A program made the position numbers and the translations under genes. The notes beneath the pieces were generated by a model that did no database searches, had not been told where the DNA came from, and saw only the letters and a list, made by a program, of their open reading frames with translations. Positions 20,164-31,948 of a stretch of 64,000 bases of DNA are shown piece after piece. Within the stretch, counting starts at the first letter, position 1; every line of letters starts with the position of its first letter. This stretch comes from Dendrocalamus latiflorus (lineage: Eukaryota; Streptophyta; Magnoliopsida; Poales; Poaceae): contig CM029650.1 in the NCBI GenBank assembly GCA_017311315.1, forward strand, positions 18,019,118 through 18,083,117, in the 5' to 3' direction.

Positions 20164-22500
20164 CGTACTGACAATGGTAGAGAATATTTATCCAATGAGT
20201 TCACTATGTATCTCAAGGAGCATAAGATAAAAAGACAATTAACTTACCCCAATACTCCACAACAAAATGGAGTAGCGGAGTGCAAGAATCGTCACCTTGC
20301 AGAAACTTGTCGAAATATGCTACATGCTAAGAATGTACCAGGAAGATTTTGGGCCGAGTGTATGAGGACTGCAGCCTATGTGATTAATAGGCTACCACAA
20401 GTAAGGCTGGAATTCAAATCACCACATGAGAAGTTGTGGAAGATAAAGCCAGTAGTCAGTCACTTCAAAGTATTTGGTTGTGTATGTTATGTATTTGTGC
20501 CAGATCACTTGAGGAGCAAGTTTGACAAGAAGGCGATTCGATGCATCTTCGTTGGCTATGATGATGCCCGAAAAGGTTGGAGGTGTTGTGATCCGACCAC
20601 AGACAAGTGTCACACTTCAAGAAATGTTGTGTTTGATGAAGCCTCTTCATGGTGGACTCCCAAGAAGATCAAGATTTCTGAATCCCAAGATTTGGATGAG
20701 ATTCTAGAAGAAGATAAGTCAGAGGTTGAGGAGCAAACATCAGCTCCAAGTAAAGTTGAAGGCAGCTCACCCAATAAGGCCAAGAGTCCATGGAAGACTA
20801 GCGAACATCAGCCTGTACTCGAGGAACATCATCCAGATCAAGTAGAAGTTGAAGATCCTGTACATGAACTGCGAAGATCTACAAGAAAGCGGAATCCCAA
20901 TCCTAGGTATGCTAATGCTGCCCATATTGATGAAGCTGTACCTATTGAGCCATCTTTTTATGAGGAAGCAGCACAATGCCCTGAGTGGCGAAAGGCTATG
21001 GAGGAAGAGGTTAAGGCACTAAAAGAAAATCAACATGGGACTTAGTGCCAATACTAAAGGATGTGAAGCCAATATCTTGTAAATGGGTCTATAAAATCAA
21101 GACTCGTCCAGATGGATCAATAGAAAGATATAAAGCTCGACTTGTTGCTTGGGGATTCTCTCAACAATATGGGCCGGACTATGAAGAAACATTCAGTCCA
21201 GTGGCGAAGATCACAACTGTTCGAGTCTTGCTTGCTTTGGCTGCTAGCAAGTCTTGGAAGTTGTGGCAGATGGATGTCAAGAACGCCTTTCTACATGGAG
21301 AGCTTGACAAGGATATTTATATGGAACAACCAAAAGGCTTTGAGAGTAAGACTCAACCAGAGTATGTCTGCAAATTGAAGAAGGCGTTCTATGGCTTGAA
21401 GCAAGCTCCAAGAGCTTGGTACGGAAAAATTGGTGAGTTTCTTGTACAAAGTGGATTTAAGGTTGCTCCATCAGATTCTAGTTTGTTTGTGAAGGCCAAT
21501 GAAGGTAGACTAGCAATAGTTCTACTCTACGTTGATGATTTAATCATCACAGGAGATAATTACAAGGAGATACAGAGGACAAAAGAAAATCTCTCGGTTA
21601 GATTTCAAATGAAAGAGCTTAGAGAGTTGAAGCACTTTCTTGGACTTGAGGTGGAGCATACAAAGGAAGGGTTATTTTTATGTCAACAAAAATATGCAAG
21701 AGACCTTCTTCAAAGGTATGGGATGTTTGATTGTAAGCCTATTTCTACTCCTATGGATCATAATACGAAGCTACAAGAAGAAGGAAAGGATCTAGAGGAT
21801 GTGATCATGTATCGGCAGTTGGTCGAGAGTCTTATTTATCTTACACTTAGTTGACCAGATATTTCCTATGCTGTTGGAATAGTCAGTCGATATATGACCA
21901 AGCCGAAGAAGCCTCACCTTATTGCAATTAGACACATTCTTAGGTATGTCAAAGGCACCATTAATTATGGCATTTTATACAATAAAACAAAAGGATGCCA
22001 AGTGACTGGATACTGTGACGCTGACTACGTTGGAGATTGCGACACACATCGATCAACAACCGGATATTTCTTTAATCTTGGATCAAGAGCTATATCTTGG
22101 TGCAGTAAGAGGTAGCCTACCGTGGCATTATCAAGCACTGAAGTAGAATATTGATCAGCAGCAACAGCAGCGCAAGAAAGCACCTGGCTTAAGCAACTAA
22201 TAAAGGATCTCTACCAACCAACAGATTATCAAGTAAGACTTCTCTGTGATAATCTATCATCTATACATTTGGCAGAGAATCCAGTTTTTCATGCGAGGAC
22301 AAAACATATAGAAGTGAACTACCATTACATAAGAGAAAAAATTTTAGAAGGAGATATTGAGATGGTGCCGACAAATACAGATGAACAAGCTGCGGATATT
22401 TTTACAAAGAGTCTCAATAAAGCAAAGTTCAAGAAATTTCGAGAGATTCTCGGAATGGTCTGTTAGACAACTTTGAAAGCAAGTATGCATTGAGGGGAAG

Positions 22501-23076
22501 TGTTAAAAAAAAAAGCAATGCATACTTGTAATGAAGACTTACAAACATATCATTATCTAATATATTTCAGAATGTCGGTTTGGGAATATTTCTTCAGGAG
22601 TAAGCATATCGGCTAGAAAGAATGACAGACTGCTATCACACGTGTGTAAAAAATGGCAGGAATCCTTAGTTGGCCATATGCTAGATGATTCATGAGCTAT
22701 GTCGGCAAATCATGGATTACTTCTTTGACTGACATGCAGTAAAAATCTTCACAGCCAGCTGTATAAAACATGGTAGTATATTAGCTATGTGTAGTGCATG
22801 AAGGTTCTAGTTTTCTAGCCAGCTTTTTGCGTGAGGTGTCTTTTGCTAGTTGTAAGCACTTAAGAACAATATTTTGCTAAAGTCGGTTTGTATTGTCGGT
22901 TCATGTAGCCTATAAAAGAAGATGTAAACCCTGTTGTAATGGTGAGATGAGAGCAGTACTCCTCCATACATGTAAGCCACGAGCAGTGCTAATGAAAGTT
23001 TGATAGCCTCATACAAGTGTATGTGTGTGTATGCCACATGAAAGTTAAGTGCTTTGCCACCTTGTGAGTTCCAACA
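22501..23076 (+). repeat. 3' LTR of copia element
   Basis: 576-bp partner of 16181-16764. It has CCTATAAAAGAAG near 22909 as a plausible TATA box. Beyond the TSD, 23082-23477 holds an unexplained tandem AGCTAATGAAATATCTTT (x2) and a CCGCC-rich patch, with no gene. Confidence 0.93.
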
Positions 23077-23477
23077 TAGGTCAAGATGCTAAAGCTAATG
23101 AAATATCTTTACTGCATATTAAGCTAATGAAATATCTTTCCCTCTTTAGCGAACAGACCAGCAGTGTAAGCATACCTACAGTTGTCGTTGTAGTCCATCA
23201 TCTCGTAGCCGCCCCACCGCCACCACAGTCATGGGCTTTGCCCCCGCCGCCCCGGTCTCTGCCCCCTGACGTTCCGGTCACCACCGCCCTCCTCGCCTCC
23301 GCCCCAGCAGCCACCGCCCTCCTCGCCTTCTCCACCGCCGTCGCCATGCTGCGGCCTTCTCCCCACCCTGCCCCGGCCTCCACTATAGCCCAGGCTTGGC
23401 ACTCCGCTGCCTTCACTGCCCGTCATACAATGGGGACTTGAGAGGACGGAAGGACGTGGGGACTGGGGGGACACACT

Positions 23478-23510
23478 CAGTGGCGGACCCAGAATTTGAA
23501 TCCAAGGTAT
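23478..23510 (+). repeat. One terminus of a hAT-type element (partner end not found)
   Basis: CAGTGGCGGACCCAGAATTTG matches the terminal sequence of the two complete hAT elements at 55957 (CAGGGGCGGAGCCAGG) and 60308 (CAGTGGCGAATCCAGA). No matching right end with GACACACT as TSD was seen up to about 28300. It may be a truncated element that carried the gene fragments that follow. Confidence 0.5.
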
Positions 23511-23696
23511 GTCTAACTAAAAAATTATTATCCAATGTTGGTATAATCTAATGATCTAATACAATAGAAACACAATAGCAGTGAAAAAATGATCTAACTA
23601 CTTCCATGCATCATATGAAATTACCATAGTTGACACTATGACTGACAATACTAAAGAAAAAGAGCAATAAGAATTGAAGCTAGTGGGGATACTAAC

Positions 23697-23860
23697 ATTT
23701 TCAATGACCACCTGCGACGCATCTAAGATATTCCAGCAAAGGCAATTGGTACTGTTCTTTCCTTCTTCTCATCTTCCGAAGGCAACCAATTTGCATCTCT
23801 TAAAGCCTCATCAGCTGCACATAGAGCATAGGCTATCAATCCAGATATAGATTTATTGTC
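23697..23860 (-). pseudogene. Captured exon of mitochondrial 3-oxoacyl-ACP synthase (mtKAS)
   Basis: Read on the minus strand, this exon is bounded by an acceptor (TTCTTTCCAG) and a donor (GTTAGTATCC). It encodes IAYALCAADEALRDANWL, then PSEDEKKERT, then after a frameshift ILDASQVVIE. These match the region before the first active-site Cys in plant mitochondrial beta-ketoacyl-ACP synthase, which extends acyl chains for lipoate and other mitochondrial fatty acids. The catalytic Cys/His/His exons are absent. The flanking splice sites show it came from genomic DNA, not from mRNA. The glycine-rich stretch between the two readable parts is damaged. Family identification is from memory of the protein, hence moderate confidence. 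Confidence 0.72.
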
Positions 23861-24174
23861 CTGGAAAGAAGAACAGTCAATCAAAAGTTCAAAATGTGAA
23901 ACGAATTGTGAGGTAAAACTAGAGTAAAAATTTAAGTCCTAATTGCAAAACATATTGCCTAAACATGCTCCAATTCAGCTTCCCTGAAACTGAAAGCCTG
24001 CTCCAATTCAGCTTCCCTGAAAAGCCTGAACACAATAATCCAATGCTTGTACACCAATTCAGCACAAAGAGCAATCTATTACACTAATCCATTCTCATAG
24101 TAACAAACTAACAATAAGAAACCAATGAAAGTATGAAACTAAGCATCGGATAGTTAGGGCGTAGTGATTAGTGA
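23861..24174. other. Non-coding spacer with a short local duplication
   Basis: The phrase CTGCTCCAATTCAGCTTCCC occurs twice, 33 bp apart, near 23967 and 24000. Otherwise AT-rich; it may be intron sequence of the captured mtKAS fragment. Confidence 0.4.
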
Positions 24175-27100
24175 AGCATCGGTGAACTCGGCGGCAACGA
24201 CTTCGTGAACAACTACTACCTCATTGTCGGGCCCCCGGATTTCCAAACCCGGACCCTCTGTGTATTACAGCACTAGTCCCAGATCAAAGCTAGTGCACAC
24301 AGTTAAACAGAATGGAAAACATCACCAACAGCGATTTATTACAATAATTAAGTGTACTGACCACAAGGTCTCATTATTACAATAGAGGTTCAAGACCTCG
24401 CACACCAGAAATAAAGCGGAAGCAAATAAAACTCGAGGACGACCCAACAATTCGCCACAGGCAATTGACTGGGGAAAACGCGACCTAGTCCTCCGGGAAG
24501 AATCCATCGCAGCCACAAGCGAAGCAGTAGTCGTAGTCACCTCCTTGAGCTTCAACTTCCTCTGAGATTTATTTTTAAGTGTAGCATGTGAGTACAAAAA
24601 GTACTCCGCAAGTCTTGGGAAAAAAATGCATAGATGCAAGGCTTAACAAAGGAATGCCATATGGTTCTTTTGCACAAAGCAATATTTGAAATCTCAATTA
24701 CTACTAATTATTTTCGAAGGCATCAATTTAATGAAGTAAATGTTTTAACAAAATTAACTTTCTAGTGAAGGTTCCAACTACCAACACTAGCTAACCAATT
24801 ACCATTGGTCAAGTTTTAAACTGCGGGTTCCATCCACCCTCTCTGGCTCCAACAGCCAGGATTCCCTTCCGAGAGTTCCCTCCACTCTCGGAATACAAAA
24901 CTTTTGATTTGTAAAACAAAACCAGAAATCTACCATGTGCATGCATTCTTTGCCCGCCCTTGACCGTGGGCACGGCTATTCGAATAGTTTTACACTCTGC
25001 AGAGGTTGTACAACTTTACCCACAAGAGATAAATTATCCTAAAAGTCAACACGCTTCCTTTGGCATGAGACCCAGATAAAATATCACAAAGCTTTTACCT
25101 TACTCTAATCTAGCTAGATACCACCCGCTGAGGTTTCACCGCAGGTAGGCTAACTGCCCGAACCGAAGCCCCCTCTTGCGCCATATGAGTACAGTAAATC
25201 CCTGTCCCTCACTGTGGATAACCAGTCCATCCCTGGCACCCACTTTCCACTGGTGGCACCTAAACTAGACTATCATAAGTTAGTCAGCTAGGTCGTAACC
25301 ATATAGACTTGTGGTTGCACGGTTAATGCTCAGTCTGGACAAACACAAGCGTCGGTCCTTAATTGACTAGGGTGGAACATACACATTACAAGTTCTCGTG
25401 CTTCCTGCACCAATCCAAACCGACCATCCACCCTAATCTAAACCAACTTTCACATTTTATTTTATTTTATTTTAAAATCACAGTGACAACTCCAATTGCC
25501 ACTTCCTTAACAAACACAAGGGTTCAACAATAAATCATAATTTTTCCCATTTTCAAGATTTTCCAAAGTTATTAGATAGCGTGACTAAGCATTATCCTAC
25601 CATTATACTATTTACCAAGATTAATATTAATCTCATTATTGAGACAAAGGGAGTTCTAGGGTGACAAGGTACATGGCAATCAATGTCAAATGAGGGCATA
25701 ACCAAGTTGGAATAACTAATTCCTAAAGATTTGAACTAGGGATTTTATGTAAATAGCAATGCATACAATTTAAAATAATTAAAAACATTTTCAAAAGCAT
25801 AGGTTCAAGATGATCAAAGGAGACTTGCCTTCTTGCAGGGTTTCTGGGTCTTCTTGTTGCTGTGAAGAGGAATCGTCGCCAACGTTGGAATCTACGCGAG
25901 GAAAGACGAAGCAAACAAAGCAAATAAATACAAACGAAAATTCAAATAAAATCCAAAAATTCAACAGAGGCCATAGTTGGATAGATTATGATTTTAGATG
26001 AATTTAGAAATTTGAATGGCTGAATTTGGAGTTAAAATGAGAAAGTTATGCTGGTTTGAAAATCTCAGATTTGAATAAATCCAGAAATTAGGAAATTTCT
26101 GACAGGTGGGGCCCACTGGAATATTAGATTTTAATTTCTATTTTTATTCTGAGAGACTGACGGGTGGGGCCCACTGAATAGTAACCACTGGCGATCACTG
26201 ACATGTGGGACCCACTGGACAGTGAGCCCACTAACTCAACCTCTGGCACATGGGACCCACTGGACTCTGGGCCCACTTGTCAGAGACAGTACAGAGGGGT
26301 GGGGCCCAGGCGGCAGAGGCCAGCGCAGACCGGCGGCCGCTGACATGTGGGGCCCACTTGTCAGTGCGAATTTTTAAAAGAATGGCTCGACCTCAGCGTG
26401 CGGAGCCGGGGGCTCGAACGCGCGCCGAGGGAGCCAGGGGAGGGATGAGATCGCGCTGATAACCAGATGGGCGGGGAGGCTTTGCCTACCCATATAGGGC
26501 AAGCAATTCTTTTGAGTTACCTGCCGGAGGGGAGGCCGGGGAAGGTGGCCGGAGGCAGGGTCGTCGGCGGCGAGGGAGTGGCGGAGGGGTGCGGATGACG
26601 CGTGAAATGCAAACCCAGAGCACTTACCGGACGCGCACGGGGAGCTTCTGGTGCGACGGCGCTCGGGGCTCAAGGGGAGAAGTGGAGGGCGCTGGGAGGT
26701 GGTGCGGGAGAAGGCGGAGCCGAGGGGGGGCTTTTATAGGGCGGAGGAGGGGACACTGGCGCGGGATTGCTCGCCGGAGATGGCGGCCGAGAAAAGGAAA
26801 GGCGCGGCGAGGAAAGGAAATAGGGGGCAGAGAAGGAAAGGGAGGCGCGGGGTTAAGGGGATTTGGTCGCGGCGGCGTCCGGGACTTCCAAAACCGAGGA
26901 GGGCCGGGTAAGGCAAGGCGGGATCCGGCGCGGTCTCGGTCGGCTGGCGAAAAAGGAAAGAGGGGAGGAAGAAAGGAAGGAGGCGGCTCCGCGGGGACGA
27001 CGGGCCTGACAGGCGGGGTCCATGCACAGCGGGTGACGGGGGTGCGGGCGGCCAGGATGGCGCCACGCGGGGTAGAGAGGAGATCGGGCGGCGCGCGCGG

Positions 27101-27600
27101 GCGCAAGGCGGACGACGGATCGGGCGGCCACGCGTCGCCCAAAGAGGAGGGGATGGCGGGATGGGGCGAGCGGCAGGGATGGCGGCGACGTGGGCGGTAT
27201 CCACCCGTCCACGTGGCGGCCGGAGGGCGGGTTGGAATTTTTATTTTTGAATTTGATTTAGATTTTCAGAAAAGGCTAGAAAATTATTTAGGCCTCAGAA
27301 AAATATGAAATTACCTCCAAAAATTCCAGAAAAATTCACAGAAGCTCCTGGAGATGTTTTGGACTTAATAAAATTATTTCCAACTACTGTTGATAATTAA
27401 TTTTCATATTTTGAATTACTTTTTAAATCCTAAAATAGGTAATAAATTCCAGAAAATCCAGAAAGGCAAATAAAAACCAAGTAAAATCCAATTACCTTAA
27501 AATAATTAATTTGAATTTAAATTTTTTCAAAAAGCCAAATTTTGGGATGTGACACTCATCCCCTTCTCGTCGAACTCGGCCTCGCCCTTCCCGTGCCGGA
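24175..27600 (+). pseudogene. GDSL esterase/lipase fragment, split by a solo LTR
   Basis: 24181-24224 plus 27560-27595, once the LTR and one TSD copy are removed, read GGNDFVNNYYLIPFS in one frame. This is conserved block III of plant GDSL lipases (the GxND motif that helps form the oxyanion hole). Only about 90 bp survive: an in-frame stop precedes it, and GC-rich repeats follow. No Ser block (GDS) or His block is nearby. It is a gene scrap, most likely carried by a transposon. Confidence 0.65.
24225..27554 (+). mobile_element. 3.3-kb solo LTR, probably Ty3/gypsy type
   Basis: Starts TGTCGGGCCCCCGGATTTCC and ends TTTTGGGATGTGACA, with a perfect 5-bp TSD CTCAT (24220-24224, 27555-27559). No gag-pol motifs are present. 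Inside are GGGCCCACTGG repeats (26105-26360) and GC-rich stretches with long chance frames (26589-27308). A second, diverged copy of the same LTR family lies at 49343 onward: both share GGGCAC(G/A)G(C/T)TATTCGAATAG and TTTACCCACAAGAGA. Gypsy assignment is by general look only. Confidence 0.85.
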
Positions 27601-27870
27601 GGCGGAGGTGGAGGGAGCCGGCCTGGAGGCGGAGGCGGAGGCCGGAGGCTGAGGGAGCCTGGCGGAGGGAGCCGGCCCGGAGGCGGAGGCGGAGGTCGGA
27701 GGCGGAGGGAGCCTGGTGGAGGCGGAGGCGGAGGGAGCTGGCCCGGAGGCGGAGGCGGAGGCGCCGAGGCGGAGGCGGACTGGCGCCTGGTGGAGGCGGA
27801 GGCGCCGCCGAGGCGAGGCGGAGGCGGAGGTGCCGAGGCGGATGGGCGCAGGCCGCAGGGCGCTGACGGT
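27565..27870. repeat. GC-rich minisatellite (GGAGGCGGAGGCGG units)
   Basis: Tandem GGAGGCGGAGGCGGAGG with GGGAGCCGGCC spacers follows the GDSL fragment. Chance Arg-rich and Pro-rich frames arise on both strands. 27871-28339 is AT-rich with an ACCGGTTAAGCCGATAAAACCG patch and no gene. Confidence 0.8.
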
Positions 27871-28339
27871 CGGCGGAGCGTGAGTTAGGGCACGGGATTT
27901 TTTTTGGGTCAAATTGTACTGTTGCAGGGTAGTCCTGGGCCTATATGGACTACCTGCTGGGCCTGCCCCTGGACGCACTGACGAGGAGATCGGGCGAGCC
28001 GCACCGCAAGACGGAGAGAAGGTGAGGAACTGAGGGTTGAAGAAACGCGCATTAGGGCCATGTGTTGGGCCGAAATAATTTGCCCGGTAGCCCATTTTAC
28101 CGGAGGGTACCGGTTAAGCCGATAAAACCGAAAATCGGCCGGTCATAACTCTCAAAGCTTAACAAATTGTGATTTTCACTTTATATTGTTGCATTTTTGC
28201 ACTTCCGAAAACGTTGCTTGATCTCAAGAAAAGAACAAACCCAATGTAGACTGGTCAGTAAGGTGTGAACTAAAGCAACTAACAAACTGTATGGAAGACA
28301 TGCACAATACAAAACAAATGAGGATGAGAGTGGAAGGGT

Positions 28340-29866
28340 CTAGGTACCTATTTTCACTCGAGGGATGTGGGAAATACAAGTTTCTTGAAATAAAAGCTTC
28401 AACTCTGAGGAATCTCCTGGCCAAATATAGAGATACCGCAGGGAGGAGGGCAGATCTGGAAGTGATTCGAGATGGATAGCACCATCTAGGATCAGTTGCT
28501 CGAGGCAGGAGAGGTCTGGCATGCTTGGTGGGAGCGATTTCAACGAGTTGGCACGTTCTATCTCTAGGGATCGGAGGGATGCGCGGTTCTGTTGTAGCCA
28601 TCGCATGGGTAAGCTTTCCAACGTCGATCCATCAGTAATAACCAAGCGTTTGGTGTGGCGAAGACTCTTGAGCGGCTCAGCAAGCAGAAGGGACGGGCGA
28701 TCAATTTCAAGCCAGCCGATTTGCAAGGAGCTGGGCACCCGCAGATGCGCTTCTTCGCCACCAGATGCATGTGGAGCTGGGGATGACCCAACCGTTGGGA
28801 GCTTCGTGCAGCCTCTGATCTCCAACCATGCGAGAGATGCAAGGGATCCGAGCCCACCCAAGGATGACAGATTCTCGCAAGAAATTACCCCGACGGACCT
28901 CAGCGAATGGAGACTCTTAAACACGTCCGTTGTGGGTAGTGACACCAGGCCCGAGCAGCGATACAGCCCCAGATGAGAGAGATTGCTGAGCCCGAGAAGT
29001 GAGCCAAGCAGCGGAGGTTCCGAATGACCAGATTTCTCCTCGATACATAGGACTTCAAGTGATAATGGCAGCAGCTTATCTCTACCATCCAACTTTGGGC
29101 AATTTGTGACAAAAAGTTTCCTGAGCTCGATCATTTCTTCAAATGGTAAGGCCGTACACTCCAGATGTTCGCAGTCGCGGATGTCTAGGACACGGAGAGT
29201 TCCCATGTACTGTTTTTGCACTAGCCTCATGGGCGCGGCGCCACGCCGCGCCAGCCACCGTGTGTACCGAAGTAAAAGAGACGATAATCCGTGAGGAGTT
29301 TGTAAAAAAAAAAATTTAAAAAATCGAGGGCACATGTGTATTTTCGAAAAAGGCAAAGGGTTTTTTCGTAAAAAACCGAGGGCCTGTACGTAATAAATGA
29401 GAAAGGTAAAGGGTTTTTTCGGAAAAAATCGAGGGCCTGTACGTAATAAACGAGGACCCGTGCGTAATTTAGAAAACCGCGGGGCGCTATCCTGCAAAAA
29501 TTTCGGTGGAAAAAAACTTGCAGGGACTTATTCGCGAGGAAAAAGGACCTTTACGTAATTTTAAAAAAATATGAGGGAAGTGGCTCGGCCGGCCGTACGC
29601 AAATTCCTGCGCCACGCGCCGGCCGGCCGAGCGCTCGGGCGTGACGTGGCCTCGCGAGGAGGCCGGGACTCCGCGGGTCATTGGGGGTTCGGGATTAGAA
29701 AGCACCCATCGAGTGAGGTCAAACTTGGACAATGTTCGAGACTGATGTGCAGCAACTGGCATGACTCGGTTTCACCACTCCCACTGCACAGCTTGCCTAT
29801 CCTAGGTAGTCTGGTCAACCCAACTCCATCAATATCCAAGCGCACCAAGCTAGGAGGTAGAATAGG
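28340..29866 (-). pseudogene. NLR resistance gene, C-terminal LRR part
   Basis: Continues in frame from the N-terminal part at 41809, the ATAGG TSD being shared: ELPI then LPPSLVRLDIDGVGLTRLP. After SLDGCFL (about 29695) an inserted block of about 460 bp interrupts the LRR, which resumes with QYMGTLRVLDIRDCEHLE near 29220. Repeats of the plant LRR type follow (LSHLGLYRCSGLVSLP; LAWLEIRGCTKLPTV; LEQLILDGAIHLESLP), ending with a stop at 28340. The LRR domain would have provided pathogen-effector or partner recognition. Apart from the insertion, the frame is open for about 300 codons, which suggests the gene died recently. Confidence 0.9.
29232..29694. mobile_element. Unclassified GC-rich insertion within the NLR LRR region
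   Basis: About 460 bp separate two adjacent parts of the LRR frame. The block contains AGGGCCTGTACGTAATAAA twice (about 29381 and 29431) and a GCCGGCCGAGCGCTCGGGCG palindrome-rich patch near 29620. No clear terminal inverted repeat or TSD was found. On the minus strand it does not begin with GT, so a normal intron is unlikely. Boundaries are approximate. Confidence 0.5.
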
Positions 29867-31948
29867 TGTAGGACCGAAATGGCGACAGAGGGGGGTGAAT
29901 GTCATCTTTAAAAATTAACGCCCCCGAAAAGTATCCACTAGAACTTTCTCTTCAATAGCTATGAGAAGCTATGAAGTGAGAAACTAAAAAATCAGATCAA
30001 ATAAAAATGGATTCCAGAGCTATAAAAGGCAGCACAAAGTTCACTGCAGATATGGCTCAAAACTGCCGACCAACCATGAGTCTTGCCGAACAAAAGTATC
30101 GCAAGTAACTAGAACTAAAAAGCAAATGATCGGATCAATCAAGCGCACAAGAAAAAGGATAGTCTACTGCCGAACAAAAACTGAAGGTGCACAGGGAGGA
30201 GAAACAAGAAACTAAGGGCCTATTTGGAACAGAGGAATTTCACAGGAATTTTGCAGGAATTTTGCAGGAAACAGTTCAATTCCCGCAGGAATCGGGAAAA
30301 TTCCCGCATTCCAAACAGGGCCTAAGAGTTGATCGACTTCCTATTGTCCTTCTCATGTGGCCCATTTTTTTTTTTTTGGAAAGCTTTCAGAAAGAAAAAG
30401 CAAAAAGAGAGAACTCAAAGAAGAGACCACTCAAAAAGGAAAAGCTTTAACACTAATAACTTGACTCACGGAAGAAAGGATTGCGGCAAAAATTTGTACG
30501 TGAGTGCATGGCCGATCAAGTGAAAAAGCATGAAAGCAAAACTAAAAAGCCTCTTTGCTGGCCGAACTGTAAGGGAAAAATGCTAACAAGTTGAAGCATC
30601 AATCTGGCATCAAACTGCAGCCTGACAGCAATACATCCAAGCTAGTACATGCTGCGTACAAAATTGCTTTGCCACACAACAAAGACTGGATGGCAGCCGA
30701 ACGGATCAAAACAAGCAAGAGTTCAATAAATGATTCGGCTGGCAGTGAGCAGACTAAACCAAGCTGTCCGAAAATTCATTTATTGCTTACTTCATTTAAT
30801 GCTTGCTTCTTCCTGAAGTCTTGCCGAGAGCAAAGCTCCTGCTGCCAATCGGAATGACTAGCTTAGGACCAAAGAGTAAAAACCAAACCAATGAAAAGCA
30901 CATCACGTAGCTTGTTGTTCATGATTGCACAACAATTAGCTCTCCTTTCCCATGAAGTAAAGAGTCAGGATAAAAGCACTTGTACGGCAGGGACAAAAGA
31001 CATACACACCAGGAGAGGAAAACACGAACTAGCAATCAAAAACCAACTCACACAGAGGAACTAGAAATAGAGAGATACAAACTTCAACGATTTCATTCCA
31101 AATCCACAAGAATACAGACGAGTCCCGATACGCATGGACATTAGGACTAAAGGAGTGATTACAATCTCTCAGTCCATCCTCTCCCTCTCAATCCTCAAGA
31201 TCACCAAGAGCTACACATGCTTCTTGGGAGGAACACACACATACACACATGGAGAGACACAAATAAAAACCCTAACTTTTGCACCCACTCTCTCAAAATT
31301 TCAGCACACATCTCCCTCTCTATTTATAGCCTCCACTAATGGGTTTGCACCATGCTTTACCCATTAGGCCTTCAACCACTCGGCGCTTTATCCAAACCCG
31401 CTTCCTTTTGTGCCGCTTTGCGTTTTTACCGAAACGCCCCTCGCGCACCTTCCAGGAAGCTTCCTCATCCCTTGCCTCGCAAGCCACGCAGCTTCGCCGT
31501 CCTCGGCACACCTCGACCGTTCTGACCTCAGCGCCACCTGCGCCTAGTCCAGTCCATCGTGCCTCGCCACGACTCCACCTCGAGTCCACGTCGTCTTCGA
31601 CACATCCCGACCGTTCTGACCTCAGCGCCACCTGCGCCTAGTCCGGTCCTCCGTGTCTCGCCACGACTCCACTCGATGTCCTGCAGCCAACACAGACAGG
31701 AAACAAATCACATAGCACCGCTCGACACAAAGTAACCAAATATAATCATCAGAAAGATACTCAAAGCCCAAATCGACCGAAGCGAAAAATAAACGTCCTA
31801 ACCACGTCTGACCGCTTTTGACCAAGTCCGACCGAATTCATTGCACCACGCAACGACATGGTCCGAACCACCCAAACCAAACTCGACTTATCTAAACCAC
31901 GATCAATTACTCATCATACACATGGAGTCACGACCACCTGGTCTCTCA
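29867..31948 (-). repeat. 3' LTR of the Sirevirus (left)
   Basis: 2082 bp. It is 110 bp longer than the right LTR (1972 bp), exactly the Tourist-like insertion at 30216-30322 plus its 3-bp TSD; small homopolymer indels cancel out. Confidence 0.95.
30216..30322. mobile_element. Tourist-like (PIF/Harbinger) MITE, 107 bp
   Basis: GGGCCTATTTGGAACAGAGG ... ATTCCAAACAGGGCC with TSD TAA (30213-30215, 30323-30325). It is absent from the otherwise near-identical right LTR (compare 40187-40190), so it inserted after the Sirevirus. Confidence 0.95.

Larger units (their letters stand above)
16911..22466 (+). pseudogene. copia gag-pol polyprotein, several stops and a hAT insertion
   Basis: Frame starts at ATG 16911 (MADLVGASSG). 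Order: gag with zinc knuckle CFNCGKKGHFARDC (~17704-17745); protease DSGCSNHMT (~17956); GAG-pre-integrase; integrase, split by the hAT at 18734-20163 and resuming with LRTDNGREYLSNEF; reverse transcriptase with LLYVDDLIITG (~21520); RNase H with CDADYVGD and DNLSSIHLAEN, ending at 22466. In-frame stops at 16974-16976, 17283-17285 and 18348-18350 and a frameshift near 21040 precede further stops near 21854, 22113 and 22153. Several stops replace a Trp, Arg or Gln expected in the family by one base. Not functional. Confidence 0.95.
16181..23076 (+). mobile_element. copia-type LTR retrotransposon, full length, degenerate
   Basis: LTRs 16181-16764 and 22501-23076 both start TGTTAAAA and end GAGTTCCAACA. 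The perfect 5-bp TSD TAGGT is at 16176-16180 and 23077-23081. The primer-binding site TGGTATCAGAGCA (16767-16779) matches initiator Met-tRNA, and a polypurine tract TGAGGGGAAG (22491-22500) abuts the right LTR. By eye the LTRs differ at about 14 substitutions plus poly-A and poly-T indels, so it is clearly older than the Sirevirus. A hAT element interrupts its integrase. Confidence 0.97.

Noticed and set aside
23230..23441. Pro/Ala-rich 130-aa frame
   Set aside because: GC-rich CCGCC tract without a domain or conserved neighbour.
26589..27308. 239-aa Gly/Arg-rich frame
   Set aside because: Lies inside the solo LTR in GC-rich non-coding DNA.
31320..31631. 103-aa and 100-aa frames identical at 41180-41501
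   Set aside because: Duplicated because they lie in the two LTRs; non-coding.
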